Shown here piece after piece: positions 1 to 8,538 of a DNA stretch of 64,000 nucleotides. The stretch comes from Halomonas sp. M20. GTDB lineage: Bacteria; Pseudomonadota; Gammaproteobacteria; Pseudomonadales; Halomonadaceae. The position numbers were made by a program, and so were the translations under genes. The first letter of the stretch is position 1, and each line of letters begins with the position of its first letter. The notes below the pieces were generated by a model that was not told the DNA's origin, did no database searches, and was given only the letters and a program-made list of their open reading frames with translations. The stretch covers positions 124,001 through 188,000 of the forward strand of contig NZ_JACNMQ010000005.1 in assembly GCF_020622265.1 (NCBI RefSeq). Reading direction: 5' to 3'.

Positions 1-701
1 GCAAGCTCGATGGGCGTATCGAAGCGGGTCGTCTGAATCTGCTTCGACAAGGGCGTGATCTGACCTGCCCAGACCGTTTCGATGGCTGCAACGATCATGG
101 CGCCTACCAGTACCATGGCCATGGGGCCGCGATCGGTATCGAACATGCAGACCAGGCGCTCGTTGCGGGCAAACAGCCCCGATACCTGATCTGCGGTAGC
201 CAGGTTGACCGAGAAAAGACGCCCCGGCACATAGATCATTTCCCGCAGGGTGCCGGTCACCGGCATGTGTACCCGGTGGTAGTCCTTGGGGGAAAGATAG
301 ACCGTGGCAAAACTTCCCTGTTGGAACGGTGCGGCACGCTGATCGTCGCCGCCAAGCAGCGAGGCTACGGAATAGGTCTGGCCCTTTGCCTGAATCAGCG
401 TGCCATTCTCGACGTCCCCGAACTGGGACAGAAAGCCATCCGCGGGAGAGACGATACCATCGCCGATGGGGCGCGCATCGCTTTTAAGCGCTCGGGTAAA
501 GAAGTCGTTGAAGCAGGCGTAGGCGGTAGGGTCAGGTTGTTGTGCCTCCCCCATGTCGACCCCATAAGTGCTGATGAAGCGCTTGATCATCATGTTCTTC
601 AACCACGGAGTGCGGGAGTCCGCCAGTGTGCCCGCCAGGCGCGAGATCAAGTGATGGGGCAGGGGGTATTGAATGAGAGAAAAGAGTTTGTCTTGAGTCA
701 C
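1..701 (-). CDS. psd: Phosphatidylserine decarboxylase proenzyme (3' part cut by window edge)
   Basis: This enzyme converts phosphatidylserine to phosphatidylethanolamine at the inner membrane. The reading frame begins at a GTG at 701 (protein start [15 protein letters not shown]) and stays open to base 1, giving about 233 of the roughly 290-320 residues usual for the family. The conserved SPADG (catalytic Asp near residue 88) and YHRVHMP (catalytic His near residue 145) are visible. The LGST self-cleavage site that creates the pyruvoyl cofactor would lie beyond the window, so it cannot be checked. rhdA is the upstream neighbour on the same strand, as in Pseudomonas. Identity is secure; the GTG start is a choice, since no ATG lies in frame at the right place. 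Confidence 0.93.
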   Translation of the reverse strand, partial: MTQDKLFSLIQYPLPHHLISRLAGTLADSRTPWLKNMMIKRFISTYGVDMGEAQQPDPTAYACFNDFFTRALKSDARPIGDGIVSPADGFLSQFGDVENGTLIQAKGQTYSVASLLGGDDQRAAPFQQGSFATVYLSPKDYHRVHMPVTGTLREMIYVPGRLFSVNLATADQVSGLFARNERLVCMFDTDRGPMAMVLVGAMIVAAIETVWAGQITPLSKQIQTTRFDTPIEL

Positions 702-794
702 AAGTATCGGTTTCCAGTCTTTGTAGGCTGCTGCTGGCTGCAGCGTTTAGAGCGACATTAGCAAGTACGCTGACATTCAGATGGCGGCGCGTGG

Positions 795-896
795 CGATCG
801 ACAGGGATGTCGATCGAGGCGTGGCAAGAGGGATCTTGTTCCACGCCGACACGCAAGCCGGCATCTGCAATGTCAGGGTTTCGTTCTTGCGCGTCG
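795..896. other. Structured intergenic region with three consecutive hairpins
   Basis: Three stem-loops follow one another between psd and rhdA. Hairpin 1 (795-816) is a perfect 9-bp stem around the loop GGGA. Hairpin 2 (818-847) is a 12-bp stem with a 2-base bulge, again around GGGA. Hairpin 3 (847-896) has 11 pairs with one mismatch and a 28-base loop containing CAGGG. Read on the plus strand, hairpin 1 presents ACAGGGATGT, which matches ten of twelve positions of the CsrA/RsmA SELEX consensus, and hairpin 2 presents AGAGGGATCT. No U-tract and no convincing promoter were found on either strand. It could be a CsrA-titrating RNA, a psd leader element on the minus strand, or a processing or termination structure. 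Confidence 0.4.
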
Positions 897-931
897 CGAT
901 GAACGTCTGCAGGCAAGCATGTTCCTCAGGA

Positions 932-1762
932 TTACTTCTCGATCGGGGTGTCGTCGCGATTGCCCCACTCCTGCCAGGAGCCCGCATAACCGCGAATCTT
1001 CTCGAACCCCAGAGCCTTGCCCACCAGCCAGGTGAAGCCACTACGATGATGGCTCTGGCAATGCGTGACGACTTCCATGTCCGGGGTCAATCCTTGGGCC
1101 TCTAGGGTCGTCACCAGTTCCGCATAGTCGCGAATGCGCAGGTTACGTTCCGGGTCCATGGCCTCGGTCCACTCCATATTGACCGCGCCGGGAATATGGC
1201 CGAGATGCTTGTTCTGACCTTTTTCGCCGCGATACTCCTGAGGCGCACGCGCGTCCCAGATGGCGAATCCTTTATCGCTCAAACGTTCGACCAGCTCATC
1301 CCGTTCGATCATGACCCCGGGATTGAGAATTTCCGCTTGATAGTCGCTGGGTTTGGGTTGTGAGGCCTCCGTCGATTCGGGCTGATCATCCGCGCGCCAG
1401 GCGTGGATGCCGCCATTGAGATAGGAGTAGCGAGTGTGCCCGATCAGCTCCAGCGTCCAGAGCAGTCGGCCTGCCCAGCCACCGCCTTCGTCGTCGTAGG
1501 CCACCACGTGGGTGTCACGGGTCAGCCCCAAAGACGAGAACAGCTCGGAAAGGGCTTCGTCGCCGGGTACATCGTTGGGAACGTCGCCCTGACCCAGCAT
1601 CAATCGGCGATGATCGAGAAAAATGGCGCCGGGCACATGGCCCGTTTTGTAGCTTTCTGCCTTGAGTGGCACATCGATGATCAACAGCTGGGGGTCGTCC
1701 AGATGTTCAGCGAGTTGCTCCGGCTCGACGATCAGCGGTAACAGGTTCGTTTCGGAACGCAT
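932..1762 (-). CDS. rhdA: Thiosulfate sulfurtransferase (rhodanese RhdA)
   Basis: This is a two-domain rhodanese that transfers sulfane sulfur from thiosulfate to acceptors such as cyanide. It has 276 residues, with an inactive N-terminal and an active C-terminal rhodanese domain. The active loop is HCQSHHRSG with catalytic Cys near residue 235, closely matching the CQTHHR loop of Azotobacter RhdA rather than the CG-type loop of E. coli SseA. I chose the ATG at 1762 because AAGGAG lies 8 bases upstream; the earlier GTG at 1771 would abut that Shine-Dalgarno. It sits between psd and rsgA as in Pseudomonas, but without the motAB genes found there. Confidence 0.92.
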   Translation of the reverse strand: MRSETNLLPLIVEPEQLAEHLDDPQLLIIDVPLKAESYKTGHVPGAIFLDHRRLMLGQGDVPNDVPGDEALSELFSSLGLTRDTHVVAYDDEGGGWAGRLLWTLELIGHTRYSYLNGGIHAWRADDQPESTEASQPKPSDYQAEILNPGVMIERDELVERLSDKGFAIWDARAPQEYRGEKGQNKHLGHIPGAVNMEWTEAMDPERNLRIRDYAELVTTLEAQGLTPDMEVVTHCQSHHRSGFTWLVGKALGFEKIRGYAGSWQEWGNRDDTPIEK

Positions 1763-1830
1763 GACGCTCACTCCTTGCTCAAGCGGGGATGCTTAGATGA
1801 TGACATAGCTTTACGTCTCCCGGCGACCAA

Positions 1831-2841
1831 TTAGCGCGACTTGAGGCTCTCGAGAATGCGGCGATAGCTGGCGAAGCGCTGCCGGGAAACGTCGCCACGC
1901 TCCACCGCATCGATCAGGGCGCAGCCGGGCTCGTTGCGATGGCGGCAGTCGCGGAAACGACAGTGGCCGAGCAGATCGCGAAATTCGATGAAGCCCTCGG
2001 CGACCTGCTGCTCATCGAGGTGCACGAGCCCGAATTCACGAATACCCGGTGAATCGATCAGCTCGCCGCCGCCGGGAAGGGCGTAAAGACGCGCGGTGGT
2101 GGTGGTATGGGTACCTTTGCGGGAATCTTCCGAAAGCGCGCCGATACGCAAGGCTTCGTCCGGCAGCAGACGATCGATAAGCGACGATTTGCCCACACCG
2201 CTTTGTCCGACGAATACCGAGGTGCGATCCGTGAGCCGTTCATGCAGGGCATCCAGACCATCGTCGCGCTGAGTTGTGGCCCGCACCACCGTATAACCCA
2301 AACGTTCGTAATGGGTGAGCAGGGCGCCGAGCTCGCCGCCATCTTCCGGTAGCAGATCAGTCTTGTTGAGTACCAGAACCGGCGTGATGCCGGTAGCCTC
2401 GGCGGCCACCAGATAGCGGTCGATGAGATTGGCAAAGGGCGCCGGCTCGACGGCGAAGACGATGAGGATCTGATCGATGTTGGCGGCGACGGGCTTGAGC
2501 TGATGATAAGGGTCCGGACGTTCTAGCACGTTGTCCCGGGAATCCCGGGCGACGATGACGCCACTGCCATCCTGGGCCTCGCGCCAGATGACCCGATCCC
2601 CGGTAACCAGACTCTCGAGATTGGCCCGCACATGGCAGCGATGCAGGGTGGCATCCGCGGACTGAACGTCCAGAGTGCGGCCGAAATGGGCGATCACCCG
2701 TCCGGCCACTTCAGGGCCGTACTCGCCGGCTTCCAGGGACTCGGTCTCCCGCACGGCCTGTTTACTGGCCCGGGCAGTGCGTTCAGCCTGTATCTTCTCG
2801 ATTCGCCAGCGCTGCTGACGCGATAACTTGCGTTTGCTCAT
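1831..2841 (-). CDS. rsgA: Ribosome small-subunit-dependent GTPase RsgA
   Basis: This circularly permuted GTPase checks late maturation of the 30S subunit in the cytoplasm. It has 336 residues: an N-terminal OB fold, then G motifs in permuted order (NKTD, then P-loop GQSGVGKSS, then DSPGIREFG), and a C-terminal zinc knuckle with the Cys/His pattern of HCRFRDCRHRNEPGC. The ATG at 2841 (MSKRKLSRQQ) is preferred over one at 2871 because AGAGG stands 5 bases before it and E. coli RsgA begins in the same way. It diverges from orn, with about 80 bases between the start codons. Confidence 0.96.
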   Translation of the reverse strand: MSKRKLSRQQRWRIEKIQAERTARASKQAVRETESLEAGEYGPEVAGRVIAHFGRTLDVQSADATLHRCHVRANLESLVTGDRVIWREAQDGSGVIVARDSRDNVLERPDPYHQLKPVAANIDQILIVFAVEPAPFANLIDRYLVAAEATGITPVLVLNKTDLLPEDGGELGALLTHYERLGYTVVRATTQRDDGLDALHERLTDRTSVFVGQSGVGKSSLIDRLLPDEALRIGALSEDSRKGTHTTTTARLYALPGGGELIDSPGIREFGLVHLDEQQVAEGFIEFRDLLGHCRFRDCRHRNEPGCALIDAVERGDVSRQRFASYRRILESLKSR

Positions 2842-2924
2842 GTAACCTCTGCTGGGCGTACAATGGCTCATTCTAATCGTCGAATCGGGTTCTCGCCTTA
2901 ACTACTTCCACACGGAGCCACTAC

Positions 2925-3506
2925 ATGTTTGAACACGCCATCACCCCGCGCAAGGATCTGCTGGTCTGGATCGATCTGGAAATGACCGGCCTCGATCCCA
3001 ACAAGGAGCGCATCATCGAGGTGGCGACACTGATTACGGACAACGATCTCAAACTGATCGCGGAAGGACCGGTGATTGCCGTCAAGCAGCCGGATAGCCT
3101 GCTTGAGGCCATGGACAGCTGGAATACCAAGACCCACGGCGAGTCCGGGCTGGTGGCGCGAGTCAAGGCCAGCGAAAGCGATACCGCCGACGCGCAGCGC
3201 AAGACGCTTGAATTCTTGAAGGCCTACGTCGTGCCCGGCAGCTCACCGGTCTGCGGTAACAGCGTGCATCAGGATCGGCGGTTTCTCGAACGTGAAATGC
3301 CGGAATTGCAGGATTTCTTTCACTATCGCAACCTGGATGTCTCCACGGTCAAGGAGCTGGCCAAGCGCTGGAATCCACAGGCATTGAAAGGCTTCGAGAA
3401 GCGTAACACCCACAAGGCCCTGGACGACATTCACGAATCCGTGGATGAGTTGGCGCACTATCGCAAGACGTTCTTGCGACTGGAAACCAGCGCAAAAGAC
3501 GAATAG
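2925..3506 (+). CDS. orn: Oligoribonuclease
   Basis: This 3'-5' exonuclease degrades RNA oligonucleotides of two to a few residues, including pGpG, the linear product of c-di-GMP breakdown. It has 193 residues and is collinear with E. coli Orn. DEDDh motifs are visible: [10 protein letters not shown] near the N terminus, [10 protein letters not shown] in the middle, and [10 protein letters not shown] with the last His/Asp. GGAG precedes the ATG. Its pGpG role links it functionally to c-di-GMP signalling, which the Alg44-type protein in this window should sense; that link is inference. Confidence 0.97.
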   Translation: MFEHAITPRKDLLVWIDLEMTGLDPNKERIIEVATLITDNDLKLIAEGPVIAVKQPDSLLEAMDSWNTKTHGESGLVARVKASESDTADAQRKTLEFLKAYVVPGSSPVCGNSVHQDRRFLEREMPELQDFFHYRNLDVSTVKELAKRWNPQALKGFEKRNTHKALDDIHESVDELAHYRKTFLRLETSAKDE

Positions 3507-3524
3507 ACAGACATCGGTACGACG

Positions 3525-4625
3525 TCAGACTGCGGTGATGACCTCTCTGGATTTTTCGTGCTGGCGCTCAAGGGCCCAGCGCACGTGTTCGCGCACCAGA
3601 TCGGACGGGTAGGCCAGCCGTGCGCGCAGCGCGGCTTCCACTGCTTGGCTCCAGGGCGCATTGCCGAGCCCCACTGCAAGATTGCGCAGCCAGCGCTCAT
3701 AGCCGATACGCCGAATGGCACTGCCTTCGGTCTTGCTTAAAAATTCCTCTTCGCTCCAGGTGAACAGGCGCACCAGCTCCGCCCGGTCGAGATCGTGACG
3801 CGGCGCGAAATCTTCTTCCCGGCTTACCCGGGTAAATCGGGTGAACGGGCAGACCAGCTGGCAGTCGTCGCAGCCGTAGACCCGATTGCCGATGGCCTCG
3901 CGAAACTCTTCCGGGATACTGCCGTGAAGCTCGATGGTCAGGTAAGAGATACAGCGCCTTGAATCCACGATCTTGTCATCGACGATGGCGCCGGTGGGGC
4001 AAGCGATCCGGCACTGGGAGCACTTACCGCAGTGCTCGCTCTCGAACGGGGCATCGATGGGCAGCGGCAGGTCGGTATAGAGTTCGCCGAGAAAGAACAG
4101 CGATCCGGCCTTGGGGTTTAACAGCATGGCATTCTTGCCGAACCAGCCAAGCCCGGCCTTTTGCGCCAGGGCGCGCTCCATGACCGGAGCGGAATCGACG
4201 AAGGCGCGATAGCCAAAAGGGCCGACTTCCTCCTCGATGGTCTTGGCCAGGGTGGCCAGGCGCTTGCGCATCAGCTTGTGATAGTCCCGTCCAAGCGCAT
4301 AGCGCGAGACATAGGCCTTGTTCGGTTGGCCCAGAACGCGGGTGGTTTCCACTTCCGGTGGCAAATAGTCCATGCGTACGCTGATCACTCGCAGCGTTTT
4401 CGGCACCAGCTCCTGGGGTCGGGTGCGCTTGGTGCCGTGCTTGGCCATGAAGCCCATTTCACCCTGATGGCCGGCGGCAATCCAGCGCTCGAGGTAGCGT
4501 TCGTGGTTCTCGAGATCGGTGTCGGTAATACCGACCTGCTGAAACCCCAGCTCCCGGCCCCAGTGCTTGATACGCTGGGCGAGGGCATGAAAATCAGTAT
4601 CGAGGGGGGTGTAGTGATAGGCCAT
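3525..4625 (-). CDS. queG: Epoxyqueuosine reductase QueG
   Basis: This cobalamin-dependent iron-sulfur enzyme catalyses the last step of queuosine synthesis in tRNA, epoxyqueuosine to queuosine. It has 366 residues. The N-terminal substrate and B12 region contains FVDSAPVMER, with the probable catalytic Asp. Two [4Fe-4S] cluster motifs follow: CGKCSQCRIACP and a second set ending CDDCQLVCP. The C terminus is HEAT-like and helical. It is convergent with orn, with 18 bases between the stops, and divergent from nnr. The same neighbour order (orn, queG, nnr, tsaE) occurs in Pseudomonas. Confidence 0.95.
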   Translation of the reverse strand: MAYHYTPLDTDFHALAQRIKHWGRELGFQQVGITDTDLENHERYLERWIAAGHQGEMGFMAKHGTKRTRPQELVPKTLRVISVRMDYLPPEVETTRVLGQPNKAYVSRYALGRDYHKLMRKRLATLAKTIEEEVGPFGYRAFVDSAPVMERALAQKAGLGWFGKNAMLLNPKAGSLFFLGELYTDLPLPIDAPFESEHCGKCSQCRIACPTGAIVDDKIVDSRRCISYLTIELHGSIPEEFREAIGNRVYGCDDCQLVCPFTRFTRVSREEDFAPRHDLDRAELVRLFTWSEEEFLSKTEGSAIRRIGYERWLRNLAVGLGNAPWSQAVEAALRARLAYPSDLVREHVRWALERQHEKSREVITAV

Positions 4626-4832
4626 GAGCGTATAAAAAGTGGCAAGCGCGAGCGTGGAAAAACGATGGAAGCGAAAGCGAATCAGGCCGATGCGATACGA
4701 TGCACACTACACTAATACGCATTGTCCGTCAGTCTGTTCAAGTACCGACATGAGTCGGTTTTTACTGAAAAACGCTCGTAAAGGCCGTTACCATCATGGC
4801 GTGGAATGGACATATCTCAAAAGGACGCCAAC

Positions 4833-6341
4833 ATGTCGCGGCATTACGAACATCCGCTTTACCTTGCGGAGCAGGTACGCGAGATCGATCGACGCACGAT
4901 CGCAGCCGACAGGGAAAAGGGTCTTGATGGTTTCGATCTGATGCAGCTTGCCGCCAGGGCGGCCTATGATGAGATTCGTCTGCGCTGGCCAGGCGTGCAG
5001 CGCCTGTGCGTGCTGTGTGGCGCCGGGAACAATGCCGGAGACGGCTATGTAATGGCGGCATTGGCGGCCCAGGGTGGACTCTCGGTGCAACTGGTTGCCC
5101 TTCGTGACCCTCGGGAGCTCAAGGGCGACGCGGCGCGCGCCGCCGAAATGGCCGAGTCAGCCGGTGTCGATGCAGTTCCATGGCAAGAGAATATAGCGCT
5201 CGAGGGCGATGTCATCGTCGACGCACTATTGGGCACCGGGGTCGGCGGTGAGGTACGCGAGCCATACACGGCAGCGATCGAAACGATCAACGCAAGCGAT
5301 CTGCCGGTGCTGGCCATCGATATTCCGTCCGGGCTCGCCGCGGATACCGGTGCGGTGCTGGGCTGCGCGGTAGTCGCGGACGTCACGGTGACCTTCATCG
5401 CCGACAAGCTGGGTCTTCATACGGGTCAAGCCGCCAATCATGCGGGCAACGTGGTGTTCCGCCCGCTGGATATCGAGGCACAGATGCATCAGGACCTGCC
5501 CCCGGTGGCGGAGTTGCTGAAAATATCAGTGATCGCAAAGGCGCTCCCCCCCCGAAGGCGGGGCAGCCACAAGGGCAATTTCGGTCATGTGCTGGTCATT
5601 GGCGGCGCACCCGGATTCGGTGGCGCGGCGCTTCTGGCAAGTGAAGCAGCAGCGCGCCTGGGGGCGGGCAAGATCAGCCTGGCAACGGCGCCGGAGCATG
5701 TCGGGGCAAGCCTGATACGCACCCCGGAGATCATGGCCCGGGGTGTGCGTGGCGTAAGCGACGTGAAACCCCTGCTCGAAGACGCTAGCGTGATCGTGAT
5801 CGGGCCCGGGCTGGGTCAGGGCGCCTGGGGCCAGGGCATGCTGCAAGCTGCCCTGGCCTCAGACAAGCCGTTGGTAGTGGATGCGGACGGTTTGAATCTG
5901 CTGGCCACGCACTGGCCCGAGGAAAAACGTGACGACTGGGTGCTGACGCCGCATCCCGGCGAGGCGGCGCGGCTTCTCGATAGCAGTGCAAAGAAAATAG
6001 AGGCGGATCGTCTGTCGGCAATCCGGGCGCTGCAACGAAAGCGCGGCGGCACGATCCTGCTCAAGGGCGCCGGCACCCTGGTGGCAGGCCCGGATAGAGT
6101 AGCGGTCTGCCCTTATGGCAACCCTGGCATGGCCAGCGGTGGCATGGGGGATGTTCTGTCCGGCATGCTAGGCGCACTCATTGCCCAGGGGCTCGAGATA
6201 GAGCAGGCCGCGCAAGTGGGTGTCATCCTGCATGCACTGGCAGCGGATCATGCCGCTTTCGATGCGGGTGAACGTGGCCTGCTGGCAGGCGATCTGGCAT
6301 CCTATGGACGTTTTCTGGCGAATCCCGGTATGACCGACTGA
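4833..6341 (+). CDS. nnr: Bifunctional NAD(P)H-hydrate epimerase / ADP-dependent dehydratase
   Basis: This enzyme repairs hydrated NADH and NADPH. It has 502 residues, close to the 515 of E. coli. The N-terminal YjeF_N epimerase domain (about 1-215) has CGAGNNAGDGYV and the DALLGTG motif. The C-terminal ribokinase-like dehydratase domain (about 225-500) has LVVDADGLN and the ATP-site motif GNPGMASGGMGDVLSG. I chose the ATG at 4833 because AAGGA lies 8 bases upstream; an in-frame ATG at 4806 lacks a ribosome site. tsaE follows after 3 bases, so the two are probably co-translated. Confidence 0.95.
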   Translation: MSRHYEHPLYLAEQVREIDRRTIAADREKGLDGFDLMQLAARAAYDEIRLRWPGVQRLCVLCGAGNNAGDGYVMAALAAQGGLSVQLVALRDPRELKGDAARAAEMAESAGVDAVPWQENIALEGDVIVDALLGTGVGGEVREPYTAAIETINASDLPVLAIDIPSGLAADTGAVLGCAVVADVTVTFIADKLGLHTGQAANHAGNVVFRPLDIEAQMHQDLPPVAELLKISVIAKALPPRRRGSHKGNFGHVLVIGGAPGFGGAALLASEAAARLGAGKISLATAPEHVGASLIRTPEIMARGVRGVSDVKPLLEDASVIVIGPGLGQGAWGQGMLQAALASDKPLVVDADGLNLLATHWPEEKRDDWVLTPHPGEAARLLDSSAKKIEADRLSAIRALQRKRGGTILLKGAGTLVAGPDRVAVCPYGNPGMASGGMGDVLSGMLGALIAQGLEIEQAAQVGVILHALAADHAAFDAGERGLLAGDLASYGRFLANPGMTD

Positions 6342-6344
6342 ACA

Positions 6345-6824
6345 ATGAACGCCTCTTATATTCTGCACGACGAAACTGAACAGATCGCCTTTGGCAAGGC
6401 ATTGGGCCAGGCATTGGAAGGGCGTGGGCAGGTACATCTTCAGGGTGAGCTGGGAGCAGGCAAGACCACTCTGGCTCGGGGGGTATTGCGCGCCTACGGG
6501 CATCAAGGAGCGGTCAAGAGTCCGACCTACACCCTGGTGGAGCCGTATCAGCTTGGATCAATTCAGGTAAATCATTTCGATCTGTATCGTCTTGGAGATC
6601 CGGAAGAGCTCGAGTTCATCGGCGCTCGAGATCTATTCGAGGATAACAGCCTGAATTTGATCGAATGGCCCGTGCGTGGTCAAGGTTGGCTGCCGGCTGC
6701 CGATCTTGTCATTGTATTGTGTGTCATCGATGCTGGGCGCGAGGCTCGATTGACGGCGAACTCGCCCCTCGGTGAAAACGTTCTTGCACGGCTCGATGCG
6801 CTCGTTCCGGCGCAGTCGTGTTAG
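6345..6824 (+). CDS. tsaE: tRNA threonylcarbamoyladenosine biosynthesis ATPase TsaE
   Basis: TsaE is the ATPase that works with TsaB and TsaD to install t6A at position 37 of ANN-decoding tRNAs. It has 159 residues. The Walker A motif is GELGAGKTTLARG near residue 40, followed by the family signature SPTYTLVEPY and the FDLYRL segment. It starts 3 bases after nnr and is followed by amiB in the order common to gammaproteobacteria. The N-terminal region of a longer amiB frame overlaps its end, but the likely amiB start lies past the stop. Confidence 0.95.
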   Translation: MNASYILHDETEQIAFGKALGQALEGRGQVHLQGELGAGKTTLARGVLRAYGHQGAVKSPTYTLVEPYQLGSIQVNHFDLYRLGDPEELEFIGARDLFEDNSLNLIEWPVRGQGWLPAADLVIVLCVIDAGREARLTANSPLGENVLARLDALVPAQSC

Positions 6825-6870
6825 CGCGCTTGTTCTACATGCAAGCTATAGAAAGGACCCGCAACACTTC

Positions 6871-8364
6871 ATGAAATGGTTGAACAAGATTCGTCACCGG
6901 TGTTATTCAAGCGCTCGGTCGCGCTCGAAGCGATCGGGCATGCTACTGCTGTCGGCGTTGCTGACGATTTCGCCTTTATCGGCGCTTGCGAGTGATGTGG
7001 ATAATCTGCGTATCTGGGCGGCTCCGGATCACGCGCGTCTGGTCTTCGATCTGTCCGGCGCGACGAAGGCCAATGTTTTCTCCTTGAACAATCCGAGTCG
7101 TCTGGTCATCGACCTTGACGACAGTCAGCTGCAGCTGGATACCTCGCGCCTGGATCTGAGCGGAAGCGCCATCAGCGGCATTCGAACCGGCAAGCGTAAT
7201 GGCGACGATCTACGAGTGGTACTGGATCTCAGCCGTGAGGTTGATCCCAAGCACTTCACCCTGGCGCCCAATGACACCTATGGTCACCGTCTGGTTGTCG
7301 ATCTCGAATACCCGGGCGCGAGCGCGATACAAAATCCCATCGATCCTATCGAAGCCAAGATTCGCGAGCAGGAGATTGCAACGGATCGTGCCCTGGCGGA
7401 AGCCCAGGCAAGCGGTGATCGCGATGCACAGGCAACGTTGGTAGCGCAGGAAAAGGCGATGCCACATCCCAAGCGGGACATCATCATTGCCGTGGATGCT
7501 GGGCACGGTGGCGAAGATCCCGGCGCCATAGGGCCTCGAGGCACTCGCGAGAAAGATATAGTGCTGGCTATCGCTCGCCAACTCGAGAAGATCATTTCCA
7601 GTACGCCCGGCTTCAAGGCGGTGATGATTCGCGACGGCGACTACTATGTTGGCTTGCGCCAGCGCACTCTGTTGGCTCGGGACCAGAAAGCGGATTTCTT
7701 CGTTTCCGTTCACGCAGATGCGTTCAAGAGCCCGCGCCCCAACGGTAGTTCGGTGTTCGCCCTGTCGCAGAGTGGCGCGACCTCGGAGACCGCCAAATGG
7801 CTGGCGGTCAGTGAGAATCGGTCTGACCTGATCGGCGGCGTCGACGGCAATCTGGATCTGACTGACAAGGACAAGGTGCTGCGCGGTGTGCTGCTCGATC
7901 TGACCATGACCGCGACCCTCAATGACTCCCTGGCAGTCGGCGGTCAGGTGCTCGATCAGCTGGGCCAGATCAACAATCTGCATAAGCCCCGGGTCGAGCA
8001 GGCGGGATTCGCCGTACTCAAGTCGCCGGACATACCCTCACTGCTAATCGAGACGGGATTCATTTCCAATCCCGATGAAGAAGGGCGCCTGCGCAGTTCG
8101 AACTACCAGCGCACACTAGCCAAGGCCATTTTTGCCGGCATTAATGCGCATTTCAGGCGTAACCCGCCACCGGCCAGTATGTTGGCTTGGCAGCGGGATC
8201 GTCAGCGCGGCGGTGAAACCAACGAGTATCGTATCCAGCCCGGAGACACCCTGTCCGAGATCGCCTCGCAGCATTCGGTGCCGGTGCAGAGTCTAAGACA
8301 AGCCAATGAGTTGAACGGCGACGTGATTCGGGTAGGACAGGTGTTGCATATTCCCCGAGGCTGA
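6871..8364 (+). CDS. amiB: N-acetylmuramoyl-L-alanine amidase AmiB
   Basis: This periplasmic zinc amidase splits septal peptidoglycan during daughter-cell separation. It has 497 residues in this order: an N-terminal signal (hydrophobic core near residues 25-40, cleavage after ALA), an AMIN domain that targets the septum, the Amidase_3 domain with DAGHGGEDPGA (Zn His), RGTREKDI (Glu), SVHADAF (Zn His) and LIETGFISN (catalytic Glu), and a C-terminal LysM repeat (YRIQPGDTLSEIA). The ATG at 6871 has GAAAGGA 13 bases upstream, a long spacing; the n-region is unusually long and basic, so the start may be somewhat downstream. Confidence 0.94.
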   Translation: MKWLNKIRHRCYSSARSRSKRSGMLLLSALLTISPLSALASDVDNLRIWAAPDHARLVFDLSGATKANVFSLNNPSRLVIDLDDSQLQLDTSRLDLSGSAISGIRTGKRNGDDLRVVLDLSREVDPKHFTLAPNDTYGHRLVVDLEYPGASAIQNPIDPIEAKIREQEIATDRALAEAQASGDRDAQATLVAQEKAMPHPKRDIIIAVDAGHGGEDPGAIGPRGTREKDIVLAIARQLEKIISSTPGFKAVMIRDGDYYVGLRQRTLLARDQKADFFVSVHADAFKSPRPNGSSVFALSQSGATSETAKWLAVSENRSDLIGGVDGNLDLTDKDKVLRGVLLDLTMTATLNDSLAVGGQVLDQLGQINNLHKPRVEQAGFAVLKSPDIPSLLIETGFISNPDEEGRLRSSNYQRTLAKAIFAGINAHFRRNPPPASMLAWQRDRQRGGETNEYRIQPGDTLSEIASQHSVPVQSLRQANELNGDVIRVGQVLHIPRG

Positions 8365-8385
8365 TTCATTTCCCTAATATAGTCA

Positions 8386-8523
8386 GGGGGGGGTTACAAA
8401 ACAGGCGAACGAAGACAAGACAAGGCGAAATTGAACGAAAAAGCGCAGTTTACTGGAGTAAATGAGCATTTTAAGGTCAATTTCAACGCCGTATTGCCGA
8501 GTGCAGGCATTTTGTAGACCCCC
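8386..8523. repeat. Long imperfect palindromic intergenic repeat, copy 1
   Basis: The amiB-mutL spacer is almost entirely one imperfect palindrome. The outer arms read GGGGGTTACAAAA on the left and TTTTGTAGACCCCC on the right. The inner arms carry AAATTGA and TCAATTT, and the centre is TTTACT-GG-AGTAAA. The centre shares its core with a second palindrome at 30910-31028 (AATGCTCATTTAC, four variable bases, GTAAACT, read on the minus strand here). The two copies show that it belongs to a dispersed repeat family. No ORF lies in it, and it ends 15 bases before the mutL start. Confidence 0.6.
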
Positions 8524-8538
8524 TCTCAGTGAGACGAG

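Noticed and set aside
532-1041. Open frame of 169 codons on the minus strand covering the psd-rhdA spacer
   Set aside because: It overlaps the ends of psd and rhdA in another frame, has no ribosome site and no family features; the spacer is better explained by its hairpins.
8386-8523. Rho-independent terminator for amiB
   Set aside because: The outer arms do end in T-rich sequence, but the whole spacer is a palindrome of about 140 bases with a core shared by another site, so a repeat element explains it better.
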